Shown: piece by piece, positions 1 through 5,312 of the stretch
Layout: each line of letters starts with the position of its first letter
Numbering within the stretch: the stretch's first letter is position 1
Assembly: GCA_905236295.1 (NCBI GenBank)
Contig: CAJOQF010000321.1
Coordinates: 1-5,312 of the forward strand
Direction of reading: 5' to 3'
Length of the DNA stretch: 5,312 nucleotides
DNA from: an uncultured Eubacterium sp.
GTDB lineage: Bacteria; Bacillota; Clostridia; Lachnospirales; Lachnospiraceae
Notes under the pieces: model-generated
The model's input: only the letters and a program-made list of their open reading frames with translations
The model's database searches: none
What the model was told of the DNA's origin: nothing
Position numbers and translations under genes: made by a program

Positions 1-686
1 CTCTTCCTTACCTCAGAGCAGACGGTAAGAGCCAGGTTTCTGTAGAGTATGATGAGAACGGAAAGCCGAAGAGACTTGAGGCTGTTGTTCTCTCTACACA
101 GCATGACGAGGATGTTACTCAGGAGCAGATTCATGCTGATGTTAAGAAATACATCTTCGACGAGATCCTTCCACAGGAGCTCATCGATTCAGAGACAAAG
201 TTCTTCATCAACCCGACAGGACGTTTCGTTATCGGCGGACCTAACGGAGATGCAGGTCTTACAGGACGTAAGATCATCGTAGACACCTACGGCGGATATG
301 CCCGTCACGGCGGCGGTGCTTTCTCAGGAAAAGACTGCACAAAGGTTGACCGTTCAGGTGCATACGCAGCCAGATATGTTGCAAAGAACATTGTTGCAGC
401 AGGTCTTGCAGACAAGTGTGAGATCCAGCTCTCATACGCTATCGGTGTTGCAAAACCGACCTCAATCATGGTTGATACATTCGGCACAGGTAAGCTTGCC
501 GATGACAAGATCGTTGAGATTGTAAGAGAGAACTTTGACCTCCGCCCGGCAGGTATCATCAAGATGCTTGACCTTCGTCGTCCGATCTATCGTGCAACAG
601 CTGCATACGGACACTTCGGAAGAACAGACGTTGATCTTCCTTGGGAGGCTTGCGATAAGGTTGACGTATTAAAGAAGTATCTTTAA
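1..686 (+). CDS. metK: S-adenosylmethionine synthetase (methionine adenosyltransferase), 5'-truncated
   Basis: This cytoplasmic enzyme makes S-adenosylmethionine from methionine and ATP, releasing phosphate and pyrophosphate. The open frame enters from the left edge (first whole codon at base 3) and gives 227 residues to the TAA at 684-686, about 60% of the usual 380-400. The product matches the MetK C-terminal half. It contains [10 protein letters not shown] (residues 66-75 of the fragment), [21 protein letters not shown] (spanning 78-98), the family signature GGGAFSGKD (103-111), whose lysine and aspartate belong to the ATP/phosphate site, then [25 protein letters not shown] and the terminal AAYGHFGR (200-207). 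No frameshift or missing signature residue is seen. The N-terminus, promoter and any SAM riboswitch lie outside the window. The next gene starts 99 bases downstream from what looks like its own promoter, so metK is probably the end of its own unit. Confidence 0.97.
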   Translation, partial: LPYLRADGKSQVSVEYDENGKPKRLEAVVLSTQHDEDVTQEQIHADVKKYIFDEILPQELIDSETKFFINPTGRFVIGGPNGDAGLTGRKIIVDTYGGYARHGGGAFSGKDCTKVDRSGAYAARYVAKNIVAAGLADKCEIQLSYAIGVAKPTSIMVDTFGTGKLADDKIVEIVRENFDLRPAGIIKMLDLRRPIYRATAAYGHFGRTDVDLPWEACDKVDVLKKYL

Positions 687-739
687 TTCTCAGCACACAG
701 GCTATTTAGAAATATTTAATACATAAAAATAGAAAATGA

Positions 740-748
740 TGTTATACT
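740..748 (+). promoter_or_regulatory. Extended -10 promoter for the two-component operon
   Basis: The sequence reads TGT then TATACT (743-748). This is a 5/6 match to the sigma-A -10 hexamer, preceded by the TGn extension. A -35 at 17-bp spacing would be TACATA (720-725), only a 3/6 match, which fits an extended -10 promoter that depends little on the -35. Transcription would start near 755, giving a leader of about 30 nt before the kinase ATG at 786 and its AGGAAG ribosome binding site at 773-778. The surroundings are A+T-rich, so chance matches are possible. The position in the only sizeable gap before the kinase supports the call. Confidence 0.55.
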
Positions 749-785
749 ATTCTTGTCTGAATATTTGTAATTAGGAAGTTATTTT

Positions 786-2270
786 ATGAAGCTTAGAACA
801 AGATTGTTGGCATCATTTTTTATTATATTAGGCATCCCTATTGTCGCAGCGTGCCTGGGGCTTTTTGTATTCTCTAAAGTCGAGACGAAGCATCTCGAAA
901 AGGAGTACAACTTCGAGGGAAATGTCGGATTTATATCGGGTTTTGCCATACAGCTTCTGGCTGATATGTCACAGAGCGATTACGATAATATCAAGGCTCT
1001 TGTCGACAATTCGCCGAAGCTTTTGTATGATGAAGATTATCTCGGATTAAAAAATGATGAGCTGAACCTTAGAGAATCATTTCTTATCCTCAGAAACGGT
1101 GAGGAGATCGCTTTTTGGGGCGGACCGGCGGAGAATAGTATCCCCGGACTGCTTAAATCTTACGAAAAAGAAGGATCTGACATCATGTACGCCGATGAGA
1201 CGGCCAGTGCCCTCATCAGAAAGCTTGACTTTAAGGGCGTTAAAGGGGAAAATATGAGTATATTCATGGTCACTGAGATCAATCATATTCTCCCGGGATT
1301 GCAGAACTTTATGTCGGAATATGTCATGGTGCTTCTTTTTGCTCTGATTTTTACGGCTCTCCTGTTTATAATATGGAATTACCAGGGCATCACATCACCT
1401 GTTGCGAAGCTCTCTCGTGCTATGAAGAATATTGAGGAGGGCAACCTCGATTTTGAACTTAAGCCTGAGAGCGATGATGAGATTGGTGATCTCACAAAAC
1501 AGTTTGACGAGATGCGTATAAGGCTCAAGGCAAACATGGAAGAAAAGCTAAATGCCGAGTCGGAAAACAGGATCCTGATAAACAATATCACCCATGACCT
1601 GAAGACCCCTATCACTTCGATCAAGGGTTATGTCGAGGGAATAATGGACGGAGTGGCTGACACTCCGGAGAAAATGGATCGCTACATCCGCACCATCTAC
1701 AACAAGGCCAATGAGATGGACAAGCTCATAAATGAGCTTACGGCATACGCCAACATAGATACCAACCGCACACCATACAATTTCAACAAGATCAGCGTTG
1801 CAGATTACTTCGGGGATTGTGTCGAGGAGTTCAAGCTCGATCTCGAGGACAAGGGTATTCGTCTCACTTACAACAATTACGTTTCCGAGGATGCTGTCAT
1901 TATCATAGATCCGGAGCAGCTTCATCGCGTGCTTTCAAATATCATCGGTAATGCCTGCAAGTACATGGATCGCAGCAAAGACGAAAAGATCATAAATATC
2001 CGCATCAACGATGAGGATGATTTCATCAGAGTTGAGGTTGAAGACAACGGTCTCGGAATTGCCAAGGCGGATATTGAGCACATATTTGACAGATTCTACC
2101 GCGCTGACGAGTCGCGCAATTCGACTACAGGCGGTAGCGGCATCGGACTTTCGATAGTCAAAAAGATCATAGAAGACCATGCCGGAAGGGTTTGGGTCAC
2201 CTCCAAGCCCGGAATCGGAACAATCATATATTTCGTTATAAGAAAGTACAAGGAGGGTTCGGATGAGTAA
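786..2270 (+). CDS. Membrane sensor histidine kinase with HAMP domain
   Basis: This is the sensor kinase of a two-component system. It is expected to autophosphorylate on histidine in response to an external or envelope signal and pass the phosphate to the regulator encoded next. The 494 residues show a basic N-terminus with TM1 at about 8-29, an extracytoplasmic domain at about 30-176, TM2 at about 178-197, and HAMP at about 199-252 (conserved P205, then DEIGDL). The HisKA domain has the H-box HDLKTP (270-275, phosphoacceptor H270). The ATPase domain has an N-box around N385/N389, G1 DNGLGI (420-425), F-box FDRFYR (434-439) and G2 GGSGIGLSI (449-457). All catalytic boxes are intact. The start ATG has AGGAAG 7 nt upstream. 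The sensor domain belongs to no family I recognise, so the stimulus is unknown. The architecture resembles VanS-type kinases, but nothing nearby suggests glycopeptide resistance. Its end overlaps the regulator gene by 8 nt. Confidence 0.95.
   Translation: MKLRTRLLASFFIILGIPIVAACLGLFVFSKVETKHLEKEYNFEGNVGFISGFAIQLLADMSQSDYDNIKALVDNSPKLLYDEDYLGLKNDELNLRESFLILRNGEEIAFWGGPAENSIPGLLKSYEKEGSDIMYADETASALIRKLDFKGVKGENMSIFMVTEINHILPGLQNFMSEYVMVLLFALIFTALLFIIWNYQGITSPVAKLSRAMKNIEEGNLDFELKPESDDEIGDLTKQFDEMRIRLKANMEEKLNAESENRILINNITHDLKTPITSIKGYVEGIMDGVADTPEKMDRYIRTIYNKANEMDKLINELTAYANIDTNRTPYNFNKISVADYFGDCVEEFKLDLEDKGIRLTYNNYVSEDAVIIIDPEQLHRVLSNIIGNACKYMDRSKDEKIINIRINDEDDFIRVEVEDNGLGIAKADIEHIFDRFYRADESRNSTTGGSGIGLSIVKKIIEDHAGRVWVTSKPGIGTIIYFVIRKYKEGSDE
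2250..2257 (+). promoter_or_regulatory. Strong Shine-Dalgarno inside the kinase 3' end
   Basis: AAGGAGGG lies 5 nt before the response regulator ATG at 2263 and within the last codons of the kinase gene. It is a near-perfect complement to the 16S rRNA 3' end. It fixes the regulator start and allows efficient re-initiation across the 8-nt overlap, which could make regulator exceed kinase. That last point is inference. Confidence 0.75.
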
Positions 2271-2952
2271 GATATTGATAGTAGAAGACGAGGAGTCGAT
2301 AGCAGAGCTTGAGAGAGACTACTTAGAGCTGTCGGGTTTCGAGGTTGAGGTTGAAAACGACGGAACAGTCGGTCTTTCAAAGGCATTATCAGACAAATTT
2401 GATATGATAATCCTGGATCTTATGCTTCCGGGAACAGACGGTTTTGAGATCTGCCGGGAGATCAGAAAAGAAAAGAATGTCCCGATACTTATGGTGTCAG
2501 CTAAAAAGGATGACATCGACAAGATCAGGGGACTTGGTCTTGGCGCAGATGATTACATCACAAAACCGTTTTCGCCGAGTGAGCTTGTCGCAAGGGTCAA
2601 GGCTCATATCGCCAGATATGAGAGACTTATCGGAGCAAATCCGATGGAGAACGAGATAATCGAGATCAGAGGCTTAAAAATCGACAAGACAGCCAGACGT
2701 GTGTGGGTAAACGGCGAGGAAAAACAGTTTACTACAAAAGAATTTGACTTACTTACATTCCTTGCACAGAATCCTAATCGCGTATTTAAGAAGGAGGAGC
2801 TCTTCTCCGAGATATGGGATATGGAGTCTGTAGGAGATATCGCTACCGTCACGGTACATATCAAAAAGATCAGAGAGAAGGTAGAGCTGGACAATTCAAA
2901 ACCCCAGTACATAGAGACTATTTGGGGCGTGGGTTACAGATTTAAGTTGTAA
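2263..2952 (+). CDS. OmpR/PhoB-family response regulator
   Basis: This is the transcription factor partner of the upstream kinase. It is expected to be phosphorylated on aspartate and to bind DNA, probably as a dimer on direct repeats. The 229 residues are a normal OmpR-class length. The receiver domain (about 1-115) has the acidic pocket E8/D9, phosphoacceptor D52 in LDLMLPG, the switch residue S79 in MVSA and K101 in the YITKPF motif. The C-terminal winged helix (about 133-229) has FTTKEFDLL, a recognition helix around TVTVHIKKIREKV and the closing WGVGYRFKL typical of the family. The start is set by a strong Shine-Dalgarno, and no other methionine occurs before residue 48. A palindromic repeat begins 3 nt after the stop. 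The kinase promoter region may be a target through autoregulation, which is common in this class, but I could not identify an operator. Closest general type by eye is VanR-like, and the regulon is unknown. Confidence 0.96.
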   Translation: MSKILIVEDEESIAELERDYLELSGFEVEVENDGTVGLSKALSDKFDMIILDLMLPGTDGFEICREIRKEKNVPILMVSAKKDDIDKIRGLGLGADDYITKPFSPSELVARVKAHIARYERLIGANPMENEIIEIRGLKIDKTARRVWVNGEEKQFTTKEFDLLTFLAQNPNRVFKKEELFSEIWDMESVGDIATVTVHIKKIREKVELDNSKPQYIETIWGVGYRFKL

Positions 2953-2955
2953 TGG

Positions 2956-2986
2956 CACTTCGGACACTGAGCTTGTCGAAGTGACA
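2956..2986. repeat. REP-like palindromic repeat, copy 1
   Basis: CACTTCGGACA (2956-2966) pairs with TGTCGAAGTG (2974-2983). This gives ten base pairs with one bulged G around a 7-nt loop, starting 3 nt after the regulator stop. A related copy in the same orientation lies 290 nt downstream. Over 2958-2986 versus 3248-3276, 26 of 29 positions agree; the differences are A2964/T3254, T2973/C3263 and G2978/A3268. The reverse strand contains CACTTCGACAAGCTCAGTG, which from memory resembles short dispersed repeats seen between genes in several bacterial phyla. No T-tract follows (ACATT then A-rich), so it does not look like an intrinsic terminator. It may still stabilise upstream mRNA or reduce read-through. 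Confidence 0.7.
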
Positions 2987-3009
2987 TTAAAAAAAGAAAG
3001 GAATAAGAT

Positions 3010-3228
3010 ATGGAAAATTTAGCAGATAACTGTACACACAACTGCAGTACCTGTGCAGCAGCGTGCGCTGTAGATGAAAACGGAGAACCGAGAAAGAGCA
3101 TCTTCCAGAGAATGGAGCAGGTTGCGGATGCCATGAGCGAGATCGGTGAGGAGAACATCCTTAAGATATTAAATGAGCAGATCGCAGAGTGGGAGGCCGA
3201 AGAGGGAGAACCCCTCACGGCAGAATAA
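3010..3228 (+). CDS. Small acidic protein with four-cysteine N-terminal motif, function unknown
   Basis: This encodes 72 residues with a good ribosome binding site (AAAGGA at 2997-3002, 7 nt before the ATG). The N-terminus has C8, C12, C15 and C19 in a C-x3-C-x2-C-x3-C arrangement with H10 between, a likely site for a metal ion or iron-sulfur cluster. From about residue 28 the rest looks like a charged, strongly acidic helix (IFQRMEQVADAM, then EIGEENILKILNEQIAEWEAEEGE). There is no signal peptide or membrane segment, so it is probably cytoplasmic. From memory, clostridial Mrp/NBP35-type ATPases carry a similar Cys-rich N-terminal extension, but the ATPase domain is absent here. It lies 57 nt after the response regulator and 87 nt before proS, with a palindromic repeat in each gap. 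It is probably read from the upstream operon, since no promoter was found. I do not recognise the family. The clear ribosome site, ordered cysteines and codon pattern argue that it is a real gene. Confidence 0.8.
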   Translation: MENLADNCTHNCSTCAAACAVDENGEPRKSIFQRMEQVADAMSEIGEENILKILNEQIAEWEAEEGEPLTAE

Positions 3229-3245
3229 ACCGGTCGCAGACCAGA

Positions 3246-3276
3246 GGCTTCGGTCACTGAGCCTGTCAAAGTGACA
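3246..3276. repeat. REP-like palindromic repeat, copy 2
   Basis: This is the second copy of the element that follows the regulator, in the same orientation, beginning 17 nt after the small gene's stop. Relative to copy 1, G2978 becomes A3268 and A2964 becomes T3254. The long stem of copy 1 is weakened, while GTCACT (3253-3258) now pairs perfectly with AGTGAC (3270-3275) around an 11-nt loop. No T-tract follows, so termination is unlikely. The rest of the gap, up to the proS ribosome binding site at 3301, shows no convincing promoter and no T-box leader. Confidence 0.65.
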
Positions 3277-3315
3277 ATATAAGAATGAAAAGTTTGTAAC
3301 AAGGAGAATAACAAA

Positions 3316-4755
3316 ATGGCAAAAGATAAAAAGCTTGTAGAGGCAATCACCTCGATGGAGGAGGATTTTGCGCAGTGGTATACTGACGTGGTAAAGAAGG
3401 CGGAGCTTGTAGATTATTCAAGCGTCAAGGGATGTATGATAATAAAGCCTGCCGGCTTCGCAATTTGGGAGAACATCAGAAACGAACTTGACAGACGTTT
3501 CAAGGAGACCGGTGTTGAAAATGTATACATGCCGGTGTTTATACCTGAGAGTCTCCTTCAGAAAGAAAAGGATCACGTTGAGGGATTTGCTCCGGAGGTT
3601 GCCTGGGTTACAAAGGGCGGACTCTCTGAGCTTACTGAGCCTTTGTGTGTACGTCCGACATCTGAGACACTCTTTTGCGATTTCTACAAAAACGATATTC
3701 AGTCATACAGAGATCTTCCGAAGGTCTACAATCAGTGGTGTTCGGTCGTGAGATGGGAGAAGGAGACAAGACCTTTCCTTCGCTCCAGAGAGTTCCTGTG
3801 GCAGGAGGGGCATACCGCCCACGCTACCAAGGAGGAGGCTCACGAGCGTACAATCCAGATGTTGAATCTGTACGCAGACTTCTGTGAGGAGTATCTCGCT
3901 ATGCCGGTTGTACGCGGCCAGAAGACCGACAAAGAAAAATTTGCCGGAGCGGACGCCACATACACTATCGAGGCAATGATGCATGACGGCAAGGCTCTCC
4001 AGTCCGGTACAAGCCATGACTTCGGAGACGGATTTGCAAAATCATTTGAGATACAGTATACAGACAACGAGAACAAACTCAAATACGTATATCAGACATC
4101 ATGGGGCATGACCACCAGACTTATCGGCGCCATTATCATGGTTCACGGTGATGATTCGGGACTTGTGCTTCCGCCGCGTGTCGCTCCTACACAGCTTATG
4201 ATCGTTCCTATCAGACAGGATAAGGATGGAGTGCTCGACAAGGCGATGGAGCTTAAGGGCAAATTATCTCTCCTTTGCAGAGTAAAGGTAGACGATAGCG
4301 ACAAGTCTCCGGGATGGAAGTTTGCAGAGCAGGAGATGAGAGGTATTCCGCTCCGCCTTGAGGTTGGACCGAAGGATATAGAGAATTCACAGTGTGTTCT
4401 TGTCCGCAGGGACACAGGAGAGAAAATGACTGTAGCCTTTGACGAACTTGAAGATAAGGTGCCTGAGCTTTTAGAGCAGATCCAAAACGATATGTTCGAG
4501 CGTGCAAAGGCACATAGAGACAAGCATATATATGATGCGCACGACTATGATGAGTTCTGTGACATAGTAGTCAACAAACCGGGATTCATACGTGGAATGT
4601 GGTGCGGAGACAAGGCTTGTGAGGATAAGATAAAAGAAGATACAACTGCCACCAGCAGATGTATACCTTTCGAAGATAATGAAGTGATAAGTGATAAATG
4701 TGTTTGCTGCGGCAAGCCTGCAAAGAAACTTATCTACTGGGGAAAGGCTTATTAA
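3316..4755 (+). CDS. proS: Prolyl-tRNA synthetase, archaeal/eukaryote-type
   Basis: This class II synthetase attaches proline to tRNA-Pro in the cytoplasm, using ATP. At 479 residues without the ~180-residue editing insertion of the E. coli type, it belongs to the short archaeal/eukaryote-like form also found in many clostridia, Thermus and Mycoplasma. Visible elements are a motif 1 region around NVYMPVFIP (69-77), RPTSE (113-117) and motif 2 [14 protein letters not shown] (156-169). These are followed by SGTSHDFG (230-237), [10 protein letters not shown] (262-271) and motif 3 [14 protein letters not shown] (278-291, R288). An anticodon-binding domain spans about 290-395. The C-terminal zinc domain has C430, C435, C462 and C465, and the protein ends in the conserved YWGKAY. 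The start ATG has AAGGAG at 3301-3306, 9 nt upstream. The protein is full length and intact. Lacking the insertion, it cannot edit Ala-tRNA-Pro in cis, so a separate ProX-type editing protein may exist elsewhere (inference). The cca gene follows after 2 nt. Confidence 0.97.
   Translation: MAKDKKLVEAITSMEEDFAQWYTDVVKKAELVDYSSVKGCMIIKPAGFAIWENIRNELDRRFKETGVENVYMPVFIPESLLQKEKDHVEGFAPEVAWVTKGGLSELTEPLCVRPTSETLFCDFYKNDIQSYRDLPKVYNQWCSVVRWEKETRPFLRSREFLWQEGHTAHATKEEAHERTIQMLNLYADFCEEYLAMPVVRGQKTDKEKFAGADATYTIEAMMHDGKALQSGTSHDFGDGFAKSFEIQYTDNENKLKYVYQTSWGMTTRLIGAIIMVHGDDSGLVLPPRVAPTQLMIVPIRQDKDGVLDKAMELKGKLSLLCRVKVDDSDKSPGWKFAEQEMRGIPLRLEVGPKDIENSQCVLVRRDTGEKMTVAFDELEDKVPELLEQIQNDMFERAKAHRDKHIYDAHDYDEFCDIVVNKPGFIRGMWCGDKACEDKIKEDTTATSRCIPFEDNEVISDKCVCCGKPAKKLIYWGKAY
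4743..4747 (+). promoter_or_regulatory. Ribosome binding site supporting the TTG start of cca
   Basis: AAAGG, within GGGGAAAGG (4739-4747), lies in the last proS codons, 10 nt before the TTG at 4758. It is weaker and slightly more distant than the other sites in the window. It is the only purine-rich site near a possible start for the next gene, and no in-frame ATG precedes the catalytic motif. Confidence 0.5.
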
Positions 4756-4757
4756 AA

Positions 4758-5312
4758 TTGGTAGTTCGAATTGATTTGCCGAAAAATGTCAGATTTGTAA
4801 TCGACACCTTAAAAAAAGCCGGATATGATGCCTACGCGGTGGGCGGATGCGTGAGAGACGCAGTGCTTGGTATTACTCCCAAAGACTGGGACATCACCAC
4901 GTCTGCGCTTCCCAAACAGATAAAATCTCTGTTTAAGCGCACCGTCGACACCGGAATACAGCACGGTACAGTGACGGTTCTTGTGGGAGATGAGAGCTTT
5001 GAGGTTACCACCTACCGCATAGACGGTGAGTACGCCGACCACAGACATCCCGCCGGGGTGGAGTTTACCACCTCGCTTAAGGAGGATCTCTCCCGCCGGG
5101 ATTTCACTATAAATGCGATGGCATACAACGATGAGGTTGGATTTGTCGATGAATTTGGCGGCATGAATGACCTGAAAAACAGAATAATCAGGTGTGTGGG
5201 AACGCCTCATTGCCGTTTCGACGAGGACGCACTTAGGATGATGAGAGCTGTGCGGTTTGCTGCGCAGCTTGACTTTTCAATTGAAAAAGAGACTATGGAC
5301 GCGATCTGCGAC
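4758..5312 (+). CDS. cca: CCA-adding tRNA nucleotidyltransferase, 3'-truncated by window edge
   Basis: This enzyme adds or repairs the 3'-CCA end of tRNAs from CTP and ATP without a nucleic acid template. The 185 visible residues form the class II nucleotidyltransferase head. They show VGGCVRD (28-34), the catalytic aspartates D43 and D45 in KDWDITT, GIQHGTVTV (66-74), then LSRRDFTINAMAYN (111-124) and EDALRMMRAVRFAAQ (156-170), which opens the neck domain. The nucleotide-selecting EDxxR-type motif of the neck lies beyond the edge. TTG at 4758 is chosen because it gives a normal N-terminus and has a purine-rich site upstream. The first in-frame ATG comes only at residue 121, inside the catalytic domain. 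TTG at 4776 is an alternative. The gap to proS is 2 nt, so co-transcription and translational coupling are likely. Family members also include CC-adding, A-adding and poly(A) polymerase enzymes, which the visible part cannot separate. Confidence 0.93.
   Translation, partial: MVVRIDLPKNVRFVIDTLKKAGYDAYAVGGCVRDAVLGITPKDWDITTSALPKQIKSLFKRTVDTGIQHGTVTVLVGDESFEVTTYRIDGEYADHRHPAGVEFTTSLKEDLSRRDFTINAMAYNDEVGFVDEFGGMNDLKNRIIRCVGTPHCRFDEDALRMMRAVRFAAQLDFSIEKETMDAICD

Noticed and set aside
671..735. Terminator after metK
   Set aside because: The only small stem is AAAGA with TCTTT (671-684), five A/T-rich pairs partly inside the coding region and with no T-tract after it.
1548..1925. 125-residue reverse-strand open frame within the kinase gene
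   Set aside because: It overlaps the H-box region of a full-length, well-conserved kinase and shows no independent support.
2956..2999. Intrinsic terminator after the response regulator
   Set aside because: The hairpin is good, but on the + strand it is followed by ACATT and an A-rich run, not a T-tract. On the other strand the flank is not T-rich either.
3230..3255. Small hairpins GGTC-GCA-GACC and GACC...GGTC ahead of repeat copy 2
   Set aside because: Each has only four base pairs and they are mutually exclusive, so chance is the simplest explanation.
3271..3300. Promoter for proS using GTGACA (3271-3276) as -35, or TATAAG (3278-3283) as -10
   Set aside because: GTGACA is 5/6 to the -35 consensus, but the only -10-like hexamer at usable spacing is TGTAAC (3295-3300), which would start transcription after the ribosome binding site. 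TATAAG has no acceptable -35. GTGACA is part of the repeat and also occurs in copy 1.
3229..3315. T-box leader regulating proS
   Set aside because: The gap is only 87 nt and lacks the conserved T-box sequence and an antiterminator/terminator pair.
4143..4523. 126-residue reverse-strand open frame within proS
   Set aside because: It is a serine-rich low-complexity translation typical of an antisense shadow, and proS is intact on the + strand.
4809..5210. 133-residue reverse-strand open frame
   Set aside because: It is the antisense shadow of the conserved CCA-adding enzyme motifs, with no ribosome site or recognisable domain.

Overview
The window comes from a bacterial chromosome of moderate G+C. 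It reads as housekeeping DNA from a Clostridia-type Firmicute, plausibly Lachnospiraceae-like. That guess rests on strong AAGGAG-type ribosome binding sites, a VanR/VanS-style OmpR-class two-component pair, the short archaeal/eukaryote-type prolyl-tRNA synthetase common in clostridia, and the MetK sequence. No marker gene fixes the genus. Every gene lies on the + strand.

Layout: (1) 1-686 is the C-terminal ~60% of metK (S-adenosylmethionine synthetase), cut by the window edge. (2) 687-785 is an A+T-rich gap with a good extended -10 promoter (740-748) and no evident terminator for metK. (3) 786-2270 and 2263-2952 encode a membrane sensor histidine kinase and its OmpR/PhoB-type response regulator, overlapping by 8 nt. 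(4) 2953-3315 holds a 72-residue acidic protein with a four-cysteine N-terminus, bracketed by two same-orientation copies of a REP-like palindromic repeat (about 2956-2986 and 3246-3276; 26 of 29 aligned positions identical). (5) 3316-4755 is full-length proS. (6) From 4758 to the window end is the N-terminal catalytic part of a class II CCA-adding tRNA nucleotidyltransferase, which appears to start at TTG two bases after the proS stop.

Functionally, proS and cca form a natural pair, since one charges tRNA-Pro and the other builds or repairs tRNA 3' ends. The kinase and regulator form a self-contained signalling module with its own promoter. Its signal cannot be read, because the extracytoplasmic domain matches no family I recognise. 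All genes could be read through in one direction, as no T-tract terminator is visible between any pair. The least ordinary part is the repeat-bracketed small Cys-rich gene between the regulator and proS. I see no phage, transposase, CRISPR, RNA gene or defence system, and no convincing new system.
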